A stretch of DNA of 64,000 nucleotides from Alteromonas lipotrueiana (GCF_019249245.1 NZ_JAESDK010000002.1:62001-126000), one strand, 5' to 3'. Positions 27,042 through 37,438 are shown, counted from the stretch's first letter. The notes: a model not told the origin generated them from the sequence alone. Made by a program: numbers and translations.

Positions 27042-28850
27042 TCAAGCAGGCTCTTCGGTACCTTCTACAAGCTCTCTGAAATAATCTGAGTTATCAAGCA
27101 GCTGTTGATAGGTACCCTGATGCTCAATTTGTCCGTTTGAAAAGAGGTAGATTCTGTCACATTTTTCAACCGTACTAAGTCGGTGCGCAATCATAATTAC
27201 TAACATTTCATCAGTTAGTTTATTAATCTCTGACAAAATTCTTCGTTCAGTAATATTATCCAACGCACTGGTTGCTTCATCCAGAATTAAAATTGAAGGT
27301 TGTTTATACAGCGCCCGTGCAATTGCCAAACGCTGTCGTTGTCCACCGCTAAGCATTTCTCCGTTTTCGCCAACCATTGTTTCGTAGCTATCGGGCAGAC
27401 CTTCTATAAACTCATGCAGGTTGGCCTTTTTAGCCACTTCTACAACACGCTCATGGTCAATATCTGCTTTGGGTATTCCAAAGCAAATGTTACTGGTTAT
27501 AGTGTCGTCTACGATAAACACAGACTGAGGTACATAGCCGATTTTGTTTTGCCAAGCGCGTGATCGGCTATAGGTAAGTGGTATACCATCAATTTCAACG
27601 GTACCCTGGCTGGGCGTAATGAGCCCGGCCACTAAATTAGCTACCGTCGTTTTACCAGCGCCTGACCCGCCTACAAAAGCAACTAATTTGTTGACTTCAA
27701 GGGTCATATTAAGGTTTGAAATCACGTTTACTTCGCTATTAGGATAATGGTAATTGACAGACTGTAGTTGCATACGCTGAAAACCATCAAATGAAACCGA
27801 GGTATCCTGTTTTTGAGTAATTTTACGGGCGCGTTCACTTGCTGTGCTAAAGGATGTCCATACCTCATCAACCACGCTTGAGTTGCCCTTAATAGAGGTA
27901 ACCGCTTTATAAATAGTTTGCGCGGCAGGAAGTAGCTTGTATCCCGCCATCGCATAGAAGCTAAGCGTGGTAACAATTTGCTGCTGAGGTGTGCCTGAAG
28001 TTATAAGATAAATGCCCAATACAATAATCGCACTAAAGACAATTGTTTCTACAATAAAGCGGGGAAGCTCACCAGAAAGACGAATATAGGCCTGAGCGGT
28101 CAGACCACGTTTTGTAGTTTTATCAATTTCGCGTTCGTACCAGGGTTCAGCACCTAATAGCTTTATCTCTCGAATTCCTTTAATAGACTCAGTTAGCATT
28201 TTAAGTTTGCTGCGGCTGACAGCTGACACTGTTTTACCGGATTCGACCGCACGCCGTCTGATTGCAAAATAAATAACAACATAAACAGAACTAACAATTA
28301 GTGCGGCAATAAGCGCCAGTAGCGGGTCGACCACAATAAGCCCGATAACAATAAACAGGGTTAGAATGACCTGAGAAACAGCCTGTAAAAAAGGCTGAAA
28401 GACCATATACACCATACGGGGTATCTGGCCTGAGATAGTAGTAATCAAGTGACTGGAGTTTTTTTCCAGGAAGAATATATACTGATTTTTCATATATGCG
28501 GAAAAAAGCTTTCGCTGTAAGCCACTACCAATATCAATAGTAAATTTTATTGAAAGCCACAGCACCGCTGATGCGACAACATTCGATATTAGAATTATGG
28601 AGCAAACACAAATCGAGTAAATCAATAGAAAATTCAGATAGCTGTCGGCGCCGGTTAGCTCATAAGCCATTCTGAAATATTTGTTAGTTTCCAGGTAGCT
28701 AGGGTCAGAAAGTAGAGTAATGTAAGGAGCTAAAAATCCAATACTTCCCATTTGAAGCGCAGCAGAAAAAATAAAACAGGCCTGAAGTATCAGAAATTTT
28801 ATTTTTTGCGTGCGGTTAAGTAGCTGTCGAATATGGTTAAGGGGCAACAT
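27042..28850 (-). CDS. ABC transporter, fused permease and ATPase (MsbA-like exporter)
   Basis: 602 residues. The N-terminal six-helix exporter domain (about 15-320) is followed by a nucleotide-binding domain: Walker A GGSGAGKTT near 397-405, Q-loop IGYVPQSVF, signature LSGGQRQRLAIARAL near 500-514, Walker B ILILDEATSALD near 520-531, and the switch His in MIAHRLSTV. This is a half-transporter that should dimerise. In glycan loci such proteins flip lipid-linked oligosaccharides or export lipids. The window also encodes a Wzx-like flippase, so this one may serve a second glycan or glycolipid. ATG at 28850. Confidence 0.9.
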   Translation of the reverse strand: MLPLNHIRQLLNRTQKIKFLILQACFIFSAALQMGSIGFLAPYITLLSDPSYLETNKYFRMAYELTGADSYLNFLLIYSICVCSIILISNVVASAVLWLSIKFTIDIGSGLQRKLFSAYMKNQYIFFLEKNSSHLITTISGQIPRMVYMVFQPFLQAVSQVILTLFIVIGLIVVDPLLALIAALIVSSVYVVIYFAIRRRAVESGKTVSAVSRSKLKMLTESIKGIREIKLLGAEPWYEREIDKTTKRGLTAQAYIRLSGELPRFIVETIVFSAIIVLGIYLITSGTPQQQIVTTLSFYAMAGYKLLPAAQTIYKAVTSIKGNSSVVDEVWTSFSTASERARKITQKQDTSVSFDGFQRMQLQSVNYHYPNSEVNVISNLNMTLEVNKLVAFVGGSGAGKTTVANLVAGLITPSQGTVEIDGIPLTYSRSRAWQNKIGYVPQSVFIVDDTITSNICFGIPKADIDHERVVEVAKKANLHEFIEGLPDSYETMVGENGEMLSGGQRQRLAIARALYKQPSILILDEATSALDNITERRILSEINKLTDEMLVIMIAHRLSTVEKCDRIYLFSNGQIEHQGTYQQLLDNSDYFRELVEGTEEPA

Positions 28851-29539
28851 CTATTTTTCTCTTTAATCAATCATACCGGTTTGGTAATTATACGTCTGAG
28901 AGACTCGAATTGTGGCGTTCAGGACTATTCTACAGGATAAACGAAGCATCTTCAGAATAGTGATCAGGTGACGGTTTATCAAACAAAAGCCTTTTTGTTT
29001 TTTAAATATCTAATGGGGGCTGATGCTACCTTTAATCATAGAGCAGGTAAATAAACTGACCGTTCTTATTACTAAATACAGGGATACAAATTTTTAACAT
29101 ATTGTACACTTTACTATTCCCGCATTAATACAATTGTACATGTATAGGCGTTAAACCGTGCGTAGTGTACTAGTTGTACTGCCCAAATACTTCTTAGAGA
29201 TCACCTAAAATAAAACTCACCCAAAAATATGAAAAAATGAAGCAAAACTATATAAGCGTTTTGTAATAATAAGGCGCACAATAAAGAATAATTACATACC
29301 TCTATAAGTCTTAATATATTACTACCATGCCTTTCAGACGTTCATCGCTGCTAACCAGGCTTAAAGAAAGAGTGTCCGCAGCCAAGGTTATGCGCTACAG
29401 AAACGCAAATCACTGAAACGCAACGATAGGGTAGCGGACACCTCGCCGGGGTAACCGGCGAGCAAGAATAATAGTCGGGCATAGTGAAAGTGTAAAAATA
29501 TCAAGGCTGAGCGCATGATCAACAGTTAAGCGATGAATA
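28851..29539. other. Intergenic region, promoter side of the ABC exporter
   Basis: About 690 bp without a gene that I can support. It contains an unusual double hairpin at 29372-29462 (listed separately). The rest is AT-rich and without coding potential on either strand. Confidence 0.4.
29372..29462. other. Structured element of nested inverted repeats
   Basis: GTGTCCGC (29372-29379) pairs with GCGGACAC (29434-29441), enclosing 54 bases, and is followed directly by a hairpin CTCGCCGG ... CCGGCGAG (29442-29462). It is GC-rich compared with its surroundings. It could be a small RNA, a recombination site or a decayed mobile element; no T-tract follows. Confidence 0.4.
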
Positions 29540-30370
29540 TTACAACTGTTCGTACCCTAAACGGTTTAGCATAAAGCCTGCTTTACCATTAAATATTTTA
29601 ATGTCTTCTGGCGATAACCTTTTAATGCTGCTGGCATTCATGTCTTTCACACTGTCGTTACGTTCATGAATCGAAAAGTTTTCTGACGTGACATCAGGAA
29701 ACTCAGGCAGGTCTAAAAAGTTGGCAATTTTATTGAGTTCGTCCTGTGGCGAGCGTGCCAGGTCTTCATAACGCATTAAATGAAATTTATTAAGATGTTT
29801 TGCATCATCTAACATAACTTCATTGCTGCGCGCCCACTGCCAGGCCGACTTATCCATTGGCCAGCCATCTTTAATAGACTTAGGGTCCCCTTTACGCGAA
29901 ATACCTTCGGCAACAGCATAACCGTTGCGAACAATGCCAATAAAATGGGCATTTTCAAAATGCTTTTGAAACCAACGGGTACGGGCAGCATTGGGCGGTG
30001 ATTTTTCTACTAATACCGGTTTGCTTAAGTCTAAGCGCATACCCCATTCTTTTTTTATGCGTTCGACATCAGGGCCCTCATCATTTTCATTCAGGCAAAA
30101 AATATCTTCCCGATCGACCCACATTCTGGGAATGCCCAGGTCGTAGTCCTTTTGAAACTGGTCTGTAATAAAATGACCTTCGGTAGGCAGGGCAGACATA
30201 TCAGGGTGGCGGCCCATAAGCTCCGAAAGCAGGGTCGTACCTGAGTTGTAGCAACCCACTATAAAAACCCATTTTTTAGGTTTTGGAGTGGGTTTGGCCG
30301 CAATTTTTACTTCGCGATAAATATTGCCTAGTGCTTCGCGGGTTACCGCCTTAAATCGGGTTCCTTTCAT
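29540..30370 (-). CDS. Sulfotransferase
   Basis: 276 residues. The PAPS 5'-phosphosulfate loop VGCYNSGTTLLSELM lies near 38-52 and the 3'-phosphate block FIGIVRNGYAVAEGISR near 142-158. The C-terminal part has the usual LMRYEDLARSPQDELNKI helix of carbohydrate sulfotransferases. Likely cytoplasmic, adding sulfate to polymer sugars or their lipid-linked precursors. It is divergent from the next sulfotransferase with 143 bp between starts. Confidence 0.88.
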   Translation of the reverse strand: MKGTRFKAVTREALGNIYREVKIAAKPTPKPKKWVFIVGCYNSGTTLLSELMGRHPDMSALPTEGHFITDQFQKDYDLGIPRMWVDREDIFCLNENDEGPDVERIKKEWGMRLDLSKPVLVEKSPPNAARTRWFQKHFENAHFIGIVRNGYAVAEGISRKGDPKSIKDGWPMDKSAWQWARSNEVMLDDAKHLNKFHLMRYEDLARSPQDELNKIANFLDLPEFPDVTSENFSIHERNDSVKDMNASSIKRLSPEDIKIFNGKAGFMLNRLGYEQL

Positions 30371-30513
30371 AGGTATTTTTACTTTCTCTGTCGCTACATA
30401 TTTAAACTAATACGCATTTTCTAAACGATAGACTTAGCCGAAGATCAAAATAATGATATCTTACGCGTCGTTTTGTCGGCTAACCGTGGCTGCAGTACTT
30501 TACCGGAGTAATA

Positions 30514-31368
30514 ATGTTTAAGATAGAGAAGCCTACCGCAATTGACAGAATTAGGTTTGGTATTACGTCTTTATATTCAAAAATTGCGAAAAGGGTAGGT
30601 TATCACCAGTCTCAGATTGTAGTCTGTGGTTACCCCAGAGGGGGAACATCTCTACTTTACAACATGCTATCGGCAACATTGCAGCATAAGTTTACGTTTA
30701 CGTCTTTTGAAAAATACTATATTCACCATATTCATAAGTTGGGGAATATCGCGTCCAAGGCTCCGTTAGACATAAACCACCTAGAGTATATAGACCAACT
30801 CAACATACATAAAAAGAATATCACGGCCATTATTGTCATCCGGGATATCCGTGATGTCGTGACCTCAAAACATCCTATTCAAAGCGATGAGTACTTCATT
30901 GGGTATGATTTTAGTTACTGGCCGCAAGGTAACTCTCTTGCAGACTGGAAGTACGATGCGCCTGGTGTTCTGGCGATTACAGATAAAATTAGAAAGCTGC
31001 AGAATAACCCTGAAATCTACGTGTTGAGATACGAAGATCTAGTAAAAGAGCCTGATGTAATTCAGTCAGATTTGAAGAGCCGGTTTGGCTTACCTTTCAA
31101 GGGTCTGTTTTCTAAATATCATGAGTTCAAGGGTGATCTTGCCTACAAGTACGAAGGTAAATACAAAGCCAAAGATGAAAGCCTGGTGATGGAAGGCAAA
31201 GCCGTTCAAAATCGGGCGAAACGCTGGCATCAGGAGAAGTATCGCGAGCGTTTGGTTTCACAGTTTGAACAATGCCCAGAATTGTTTGATATCTTAATTG
31301 AGTTCGGTTACGAATCTGATCGTACGTGGTTTGAACAATATAAAAACAACTCCAAGATTGATGTGTAG
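30514..31368 (+). CDS. Sulfotransferase
   Basis: 284 residues. IVVCGYPRGGTSLLYNML (36-53) is the 5'-PSB loop, TAIIVIRDIRDVVTSKHP near 105-122 the 3'-PB region and VLRYEDLVKEPD near 170 the conserved helix. It differs in sequence from the divergent neighbour, so the two are not a recent duplication. The start ATG has GGAG nine bases upstream. Two bases after its stop the first of two glycosyltransferases starts, so the three form an operon. Confidence 0.88.
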   Translation: MFKIEKPTAIDRIRFGITSLYSKIAKRVGYHQSQIVVCGYPRGGTSLLYNMLSATLQHKFTFTSFEKYYIHHIHKLGNIASKAPLDINHLEYIDQLNIHKKNITAIIVIRDIRDVVTSKHPIQSDEYFIGYDFSYWPQGNSLADWKYDAPGVLAITDKIRKLQNNPEIYVLRYEDLVKEPDVIQSDLKSRFGLPFKGLFSKYHEFKGDLAYKYEGKYKAKDESLVMEGKAVQNRAKRWHQEKYRERLVSQFEQCPELFDILIEFGYESDRTWFEQYKNNSKIDV

Positions 31369-31370
31369 TA

Positions 31371-32531
31371 ATGAATAAAGTTACATCAAACCGTCGTCCC
31401 GCTATTTTATGTGTTGCTAACTGGAAGTCAGACGTGGGCTATGCCTGGTGGCTTATGGAAAGCTATTGGGTAAAAATTAGCGAAATGTATGCAAAACAGT
31501 ACGATACCTTGTTGGCGTATCCTGAAATAAATTCGGTACCGGAGGCTATTGAACACAGCGATATTACCTATTTTCAGCATACATTTCGCGCCACTTCTTT
31601 TGACGATATTAAACGTAATATCGCCTTGATTAAAAAGTACAATATCAAAGTGCTTTATTTGTCAGATTATGGTGTTTCAAGCCCCGCATTTGCACTATAC
31701 CGTATGGCGGGCGTAGAAAAAATTATTGTGCATGACCACACACCGGGCTTACGAAGCAAAGCTACCGGTTTAAAAAAACAGCTTAAAAAGATTAAAGCAA
31801 ATCTACCGCTGTTGCGGGCCGACGCTGCCTTTGGTGCCACCAGTTTTGTTACTCGCCGGCTTACCGAAACCGCGTGTTTTGATGCGTCTCGCTGCTATAC
31901 CGTGCAAAATGGAATACTTCCGTTTAACGCTACCGCTACCTCAAAAGACAGGTGGCACCAACTTGTTGGCGACACTAACGCCAAAGTTATTGTTACTGCT
32001 GCGCGGGCCAATCGGTATAAGGGCATCGACTTCGCTTTAAAAACCATTGCTAATTTGGTGCATACACATAATCAAATCAATATTGTTTACCTGTTATGCG
32101 GAGACGGACCCGACTTAGAAGGCTTTAAACAACAGGCAAAAGCCCTGAACATAGAAGCGTATTGCCGTTTTCCGGGGCGCGTGAACAATGCCAGCGAATT
32201 GCTGGGATATTGCTATGTAGGCTTTCAGCCAGCTCAGGGCGAGGTGGGTTACTCATTGTCTATTTTAGAATATATGTACGCAGGTTTACCCGTGATTGTG
32301 CCTGACAACGTGTCGGTATGTGAAGCGACTGAAAATAATAAAACAGGCGCCATTTATCCATCGGCAGATGATGAACTGGCCGCCAAAGCTATCGCCGGTT
32401 ATTTGGATAACACTGATCGCCAGCAGCAGCATGGCGCAATGGCTAAACAAACGGTAGAGCAATGCTTTACTTTACAGGCAACGCATCAGGCGTTAGCAGA
32501 TGCATTAACGTCAGTAGTAGGACGCCAATAA
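31371..32531 (+). CDS. Group 1 (GT4) glycosyltransferase
   Basis: 386 residues of GT-B fold. The N-terminus is unusual (AILCVANWKSDVGYAWWLME); the C-terminal donor domain is typical: VTAARANRYKGIDFAL, YLLCGDGPDLEGFKQQ, CRFPGRVNNASELLGYC, and AQGEVGYSLSILEYMYAGLP with the conserved glutamates. Cytoplasmic. The downstream glycosyltransferase begins directly after its stop codon, so the two are cotranscribed and probably coupled. Acceptor and donor unknown. Confidence 0.85.
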   Translation: MNKVTSNRRPAILCVANWKSDVGYAWWLMESYWVKISEMYAKQYDTLLAYPEINSVPEAIEHSDITYFQHTFRATSFDDIKRNIALIKKYNIKVLYLSDYGVSSPAFALYRMAGVEKIIVHDHTPGLRSKATGLKKQLKKIKANLPLLRADAAFGATSFVTRRLTETACFDASRCYTVQNGILPFNATATSKDRWHQLVGDTNAKVIVTAARANRYKGIDFALKTIANLVHTHNQINIVYLLCGDGPDLEGFKQQAKALNIEAYCRFPGRVNNASELLGYCYVGFQPAQGEVGYSLSILEYMYAGLPVIVPDNVSVCEATENNKTGAIYPSADDELAAKAIAGYLDNTDRQQQHGAMAKQTVEQCFTLQATHQALADALTSVVGRQ

Positions 32532-33803
32532 ATGAGTGGACCCGCCTTTAAAGCATTTCAAACATATAACAATGAATCAACGCTAAAGATACTGAGCCTG
32601 GCTGCGATGTATCCCAGCAAAGTTCAGCCCTGGATGATTAATCATCTTTATCAGATTGAACAAAACGGTGGGCAAAACAGAGTTCTTTCTGTTGAAACAG
32701 AAGACTATGCTTTTGATTCAAAGCTCAGCAGCTACGATCTTGCGAACTACTACTGGAGTATGGGCAGCCATCGTAAAGATCAGATGGCAAATGCACTTAA
32801 ACAGCTTTGTCGTCCGACAGTTGCAGCAAATACTGTCAAACTATTAAGTAAAGACTATTGGCCCGAGTCGCTTAAGAAAAAAGTGATGCATGGATTAAAT
32901 GCTTACAGCTTTACACTAAAGCCAGACATTATTCATAGTCACAGCGAAATAGCAGGGTCTCGGTTCTTAAGCTTAATAAAAGCGAATGGGGCGCCATTGG
33001 TGCATACTTTTCATGGGCAAACTCCCGTTGGCGTTCCCTCTATTAGCGTAGAAGCCCGACAGCGTTACTCAAAATACGCACAAGCTATTTTTGTGAATAC
33101 ACAATTTGCAAAAAAGCAATACGAAGCGTTAGGCGCCCAAAGTGACAATTTTGCCATTATTCCACAAGGTATCGAACTTGCCCAATGGCCCTTTAAACCT
33201 AGTGCGCCACCTACCGGGGGCCAGCCTTTGCATCTGCTTACCGTAGGTCGGATCGTAGCTGAAAAAGGACATAGGTATGTTATTGACGCTTTAAAGTTAC
33301 TCATCGATTCGGGTATAAATAGTCAGTATCATATTGTCGGCCGCGGCCCGGAATCTGAAGCCCTTGAAGAGCAAGCACAACGATTAGGCATAGCTGACCG
33401 TGTTGTTTTTCACGGCGTATTAATGGGGCAGGCATTAAAGCAGCAATATACAAACTCGCACATTTTTGTTTTGCCCAGTCTTAAAGGCGATGGGCAGGAA
33501 TGGGAAGAAACTCAGGGCGTTGTGATTCAGGAGGCCCAGGCATCAGGCTTATTAGTTATTGGTGCCGACTCAGGTGGTATAGCTGAATGTATCGTAGATG
33601 GTGAAAATGGATTTGTTGTGCCCGACCAACAACCGAAAGCTTTGGCTTATAAAATTATGGAAATTATGAATGCACCTGATAAATGGCAGCAATGGCAGCG
33701 TGCTGGCAGGCAGTGGACGAAGAATAACTACGACCTTGAGGTAGTAGGTTATAAAGTTTTTGACATATACCAAGACATAAATAAACGTAATAGTAGTCGC
33801 TAA
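32532..33803 (+). CDS. Group 1 (GT4) glycosyltransferase
   Basis: 423 residues. GT-B fold: KILSLAAMYPSKVQPWMIN at the start, HSHSEIAGSRFL, LVHTFHGQTPVG; donor domain LLTVGRIVAEKGHRYVIDA, YHIVGRGPESEALEEQA and QGVVIQEAQASGLLVIGAD. The protein resembles WcaL/AmsK-like colanic-type transferases. The first 18 residues before KILSLAAM could be dispensable, but ATG 32532 abuts the preceding stop codon (TAAATG), which supports it. Third gene of the sulfotransferase-GT-GT operon. Confidence 0.85.
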   Translation: MSGPAFKAFQTYNNESTLKILSLAAMYPSKVQPWMINHLYQIEQNGGQNRVLSVETEDYAFDSKLSSYDLANYYWSMGSHRKDQMANALKQLCRPTVAANTVKLLSKDYWPESLKKKVMHGLNAYSFTLKPDIIHSHSEIAGSRFLSLIKANGAPLVHTFHGQTPVGVPSISVEARQRYSKYAQAIFVNTQFAKKQYEALGAQSDNFAIIPQGIELAQWPFKPSAPPTGGQPLHLLTVGRIVAEKGHRYVIDALKLLIDSGINSQYHIVGRGPESEALEEQAQRLGIADRVVFHGVLMGQALKQQYTNSHIFVLPSLKGDGQEWEETQGVVIQEAQASGLLVIGADSGGIAECIVDGENGFVVPDQQPKALAYKIMEIMNAPDKWQQWQRAGRQWTKNNYDLEVVGYKVFDIYQDINKRNSSR

Positions 33804-33945
33804 CCACCCATCAGTCGTTAGTGTCTTACCCTATCTTTATCGCTCTCCATCATTAATATAAAAATTGCATTGAAATATATATGCAATAAAAACCGTATTT
33901 TAAGTAAAACCTCTTAATTGTCGTGAAAATTGTAAAGGCAGCAGT

Positions 33946-35406
33946 ATGGACTTAAGTAAGTTAAATAAAAACCCCGTAGCATGGTATACCACTGGTACTA
34001 TACTTCGGCAACTTACTGCAATTATTATGCTGCCCATATATACCCAGTATCTTTCGCCAGAAGAATACGGAATAGTAGGGGTGCTTGCGGTAATATTAGG
34101 TGTTTATGAGCTTTTTTTGGGTGCCAGATTTGGGGTGGCATTGCCTAAATTCTTTTACGACAGAGAAACGTCAGAACAAAGATATGGTTTGATTTCTACC
34201 GCATTATTGTCGACCATTACTATGAGCGTAATTGGAGCCGCAGTATTTAGTGCATCAGCCCCTTATTTGGCGGCCGATTTCTTTGAACGACCTGAGCTAA
34301 CCTATGCATTAGTTGCTTACGGTATAACATTATTAACAAGTTCTATAGAAGAGTATACGCTCGTCTTCTTTCGTCTGGAAGATAAGCCTTTTTTCTTTTT
34401 TGTAATGTCTATGGCTAAGTTATGTATGCAGTTATCTTTAAATGTATATTTCTTGATATACCTGGGCATGGGTGTAGAAGGTGTGATTTACAGTGGTGTT
34501 ATCGCGTCCGGATTTTTCGCAGCTATTTCATTTGTGTATACGATTGGCAAATGTGGCTTTAAGTTTAATAAAGCTGAACTAAATTTATTGTTAGTTTTTA
34601 CCTGGCCTATTTGGCTTTCGGGTTTTGCGACGCTGTATATTACTTTAACAACAAACTTTTTAATAAAGCATTTTGCATCATTAGAAGAAGTCGGGTTTTA
34701 TCACTTTGCGCTTAAATTCAGTAGCTTAATAGGGTTGTTGATTTGGCGACCATTTAACCAGTGGTGGCAAACAGAACGGTTTAAAGTTGCTAAAGATATA
34801 TCCGATCCAAAGCCTATTTTCTCTTCCGCGTTTATTTTAATCACTACGTTAATGAGCATAGGTGCTTTCGGAATAAGTACAGGTGTAGAAACACTCATCG
34901 ACATAATGGCTGACCCTGCCTATTTAGCGGCCTCTAATATTGTTCCCGTACTTTGCTTAATGACTCTTTTGAATCTACTGAACTTCTTTTTAAACTTTTC
35001 TTTTTTTAAGGCTGAAAAAACAAAAGTTTTGCCTAAGGTGATAGCTTTCAAAGCAATCCTGCTAACGCTAACGCTAACCAGTTTTTCGTATCAGTGGCAG
35101 TTGTACGGAGCTTTGTCTGCGTTATTACTGTGCCAAATCGTAGAGTTTTTCACTATGTATATATTGAGTAAGAAGTATTACGATTTAGGGTTGCCAATTT
35201 TAGCGTTTCTTACAATGATATCAGCAACAGCAATAGGGATACTGGTAACGATAAACTTTGTAGGCCTTGATATACCATTGTGGCCACGTATAGGTTACCT
35301 GGTTGGGTGTTTCCTCCTTTACCTGATATTTGTTACCGTTTTCCTCTTTGTTATCACCGAACATGGGAAACAGTTAATCAGCTTTACACGAAGGCGTTGG
35401 AGTTAA
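33946..35406 (+). CDS. Oligosaccharide flippase, Wzx/MATE-like
   Basis: 486 residues with about twelve to fourteen membrane helices; begins NPVAWYTTGTILRQLTAII and LPIYTQYLSPEEYGIVGV, the typical N-terminus of polysaccharide biosynthesis (Wzx) flippases. It should move undecaprenyl-linked repeat units across the inner membrane. AAAGG lies nine bases before the ATG. Visibly AT-richer than the core XrtA genes. A short gap follows before the acyltransferase, so the two may be cotranscribed. Confidence 0.87.
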   Translation: MDLSKLNKNPVAWYTTGTILRQLTAIIMLPIYTQYLSPEEYGIVGVLAVILGVYELFLGARFGVALPKFFYDRETSEQRYGLISTALLSTITMSVIGAAVFSASAPYLAADFFERPELTYALVAYGITLLTSSIEEYTLVFFRLEDKPFFFFVMSMAKLCMQLSLNVYFLIYLGMGVEGVIYSGVIASGFFAAISFVYTIGKCGFKFNKAELNLLLVFTWPIWLSGFATLYITLTTNFLIKHFASLEEVGFYHFALKFSSLIGLLIWRPFNQWWQTERFKVAKDISDPKPIFSSAFILITTLMSIGAFGISTGVETLIDIMADPAYLAASNIVPVLCLMTLLNLLNFFLNFSFFKAEKTKVLPKVIAFKAILLTLTLTSFSYQWQLYGALSALLLCQIVEFFTMYILSKKYYDLGLPILAFLTMISATAIGILVTINFVGLDIPLWPRIGYLVGCFLLYLIFVTVFLFVITEHGKQLISFTRRRWS

Positions 35407-35452
35407 ATACTCAAATTTTTTGCCGTGCTTTGACAGCTAGCCGAGATTGAAA

Positions 35453-37438
35453 ATGTTTTATAGAAAAGAAATAGATGGTTTAAGAGCGTTAGCTATACTT
35501 CCGGTAATTTGGCTTCATGCTGACTTGCCTTATCTGTCCGGCGGATATCTTGGCGTCGATGTTTTTTTTATCATTAGTGGCTTTCTTATCACTTCCATCA
35601 TTGTTCATGAAATCAATAAGGATAAATTTTCATTAATCTCGTTTTATGAGCGTCGGGCACGGCGAATATTACCCGCCTTATTGTTTGTTATTGCTGTAAC
35701 AAGTATCTTCGTACCCTTGGTGAGTTCAAACCCGGATTATCTAAATAGCTATGGCCTTAGTGTTTTAAGCACTTTAGCTTTTTCGTCGAATTTGTATTTT
35801 TGGCAAACTTCAGGTTATTTTGGTTCAGTTTCTGAGTTGTCGCCAATGTTGCATACCTGGAGTTTGGCTGTTGAAGAACAGTTCTATATATTCTTTCCAT
35901 TGGTTACCTTATTTTTACTTCCCTTGGGAAAAAAGAAATTCTTTTATACCTTATTGGTATTTTTAGCAATAAGCTTAGTTATTGCACAATGGGGAGCTTC
36001 TTACTCACCTACCGGCAATTTTTATCTTCTACCCTCCAGAGGATGGGAGTTACTTGCAGGAGCTATAGCGGCGCTGATATTTTCAGGTAAACGAATATCT
36101 TTAATTAAAGATACTTACAAATCAGCTTTATCAATGATAGGTTTTTTATTGATAATCGTGTCGTATTTTTTATTTGATGCTTCGACACCGCATCCTTCCT
36201 TTCTGACCTTGCTACCCGTGGCAGGAACAGCACTAATATTACTTTTTTCTAACGAGAAAAATTTTATAGGAAAGGCGCTTTCCAATAAAGTTTTAACTAC
36301 TATAGGTTTGTTGAGTTATAGCCTTTATTTATGGCATCAACCTATCTTAGCTTTAATGAAAAAAAGCTATTCAGAACATCTTTCAGTCGTCCAGATACTG
36401 TTCGCTGTCACTCTTACATTTATACTGAGCTATATATCGTGGCGTTTTATCGAAAATCCTTTCAGGAAGAAAAATAAGTTTAGCCAAGGCTTCATTTTCA
36501 AAACATCTCTTTTTTCGATTTTAGTGTTTTTTGTTATAGGGGCAATTTTTAAAGAAAATTTGCATATTCAGCGTTATTTTTATCCAAGCGAAATGACGAG
36601 ATTTGACAAAATAAACGAAGCCAAAGCTGCACATGCAAATCAAACTATGTTTGATAATGGGCAGTGCAAATTCTGGTCACCCGTATTAGATGAGAAATTT
36701 GTCCAGCGTTTTGCCGATTGCGCAGAAAAGCACAGGCGAGCGGTCTTTATTCTTGGCGGAAGCCATGGAATGGATTTGTATAACGCCATAGCTTTAAACA
36801 GCGCTAATCACTTTGTTGTAAGCGTATCAAGAGGGTTTTGTCGGGCTCACGATTTTTTGGAGAAAACCTCTAATCTACCCAAATGTCAGTATGAGGATTT
36901 TAAGACTTTTTCTGAAAGGTACAAAAATAGCATTTCGCTTGTACTATATACGCAAACGCCTGATAGGCTATTTTCAGTAAACTCGCTAGATAAAGCTTCC
37001 CCTGATACACTTTCCAAGACTAGTATGGACGAAGTCGTGACGTATTTAGCAAGTCTGAAAAACGATCTGTCGCTTGATGTAATGATGATAGGAATGCTAC
37101 CACCGTTAAATAAGTCGCCAATAGACTGGGATTATCGGCTGCCATTCTCAAAACAATACGAACATATCATCTCTCCAAACTCTATTTTACTCACAAAATT
37201 GGTAGACAAAGAGTTTAAGAGCAAACTTGCAAAGCATAGTATTCCTTACATTTCTAAGTTTGAGGGGTTTGCTTTAAATTTACCAGAAGATTTACATCAT
37301 AGTGGCAACATAACTTACTCGGATAATAGACATATTAGTTATTACGGTGAAAAATTATTTGGAAGAAAACTAGTTCAGTATTTGAATAAAAATAACTTTA
37401 AGCAGTTATCTCCTTTGCCTGAAAATAATACTCAATAA
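35453..37438 (+). CDS. OafA-like acyltransferase 3 with C-terminal SGNH domain
   Basis: 661 residues. The N-terminal acyltransferase 3 domain (about 1-350) has about ten helices and the RKEIDGLRALAILPVIWLHA start with the catalytic His. The periplasmic SGNH-type domain (about 400-655) has Ser437 in ILGGSHGMDLYNAI (GGSH in place of the usual GDSH) and Asp624/His627 in DNRHISYYG. Such proteins O-acetylate surface polysaccharides. An upstream TTG at 35447 is in frame, but ATG 35453 gives the family N-terminus. The gene is AT-rich. Confidence 0.9.
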   Translation: MFYRKEIDGLRALAILPVIWLHADLPYLSGGYLGVDVFFIISGFLITSIIVHEINKDKFSLISFYERRARRILPALLFVIAVTSIFVPLVSSNPDYLNSYGLSVLSTLAFSSNLYFWQTSGYFGSVSELSPMLHTWSLAVEEQFYIFFPLVTLFLLPLGKKKFFYTLLVFLAISLVIAQWGASYSPTGNFYLLPSRGWELLAGAIAALIFSGKRISLIKDTYKSALSMIGFLLIIVSYFLFDASTPHPSFLTLLPVAGTALILLFSNEKNFIGKALSNKVLTTIGLLSYSLYLWHQPILALMKKSYSEHLSVVQILFAVTLTFILSYISWRFIENPFRKKNKFSQGFIFKTSLFSILVFFVIGAIFKENLHIQRYFYPSEMTRFDKINEAKAAHANQTMFDNGQCKFWSPVLDEKFVQRFADCAEKHRRAVFILGGSHGMDLYNAIALNSANHFVVSVSRGFCRAHDFLEKTSNLPKCQYEDFKTFSERYKNSISLVLYTQTPDRLFSVNSLDKASPDTLSKTSMDEVVTYLASLKNDLSLDVMMIGMLPPLNKSPIDWDYRLPFSKQYEHIISPNSILLTKLVDKEFKSKLAKHSIPYISKFEGFALNLPEDLHHSGNITYSDNRHISYYGEKLFGRKLVQYLNKNNFKQLSPLPENNTQ

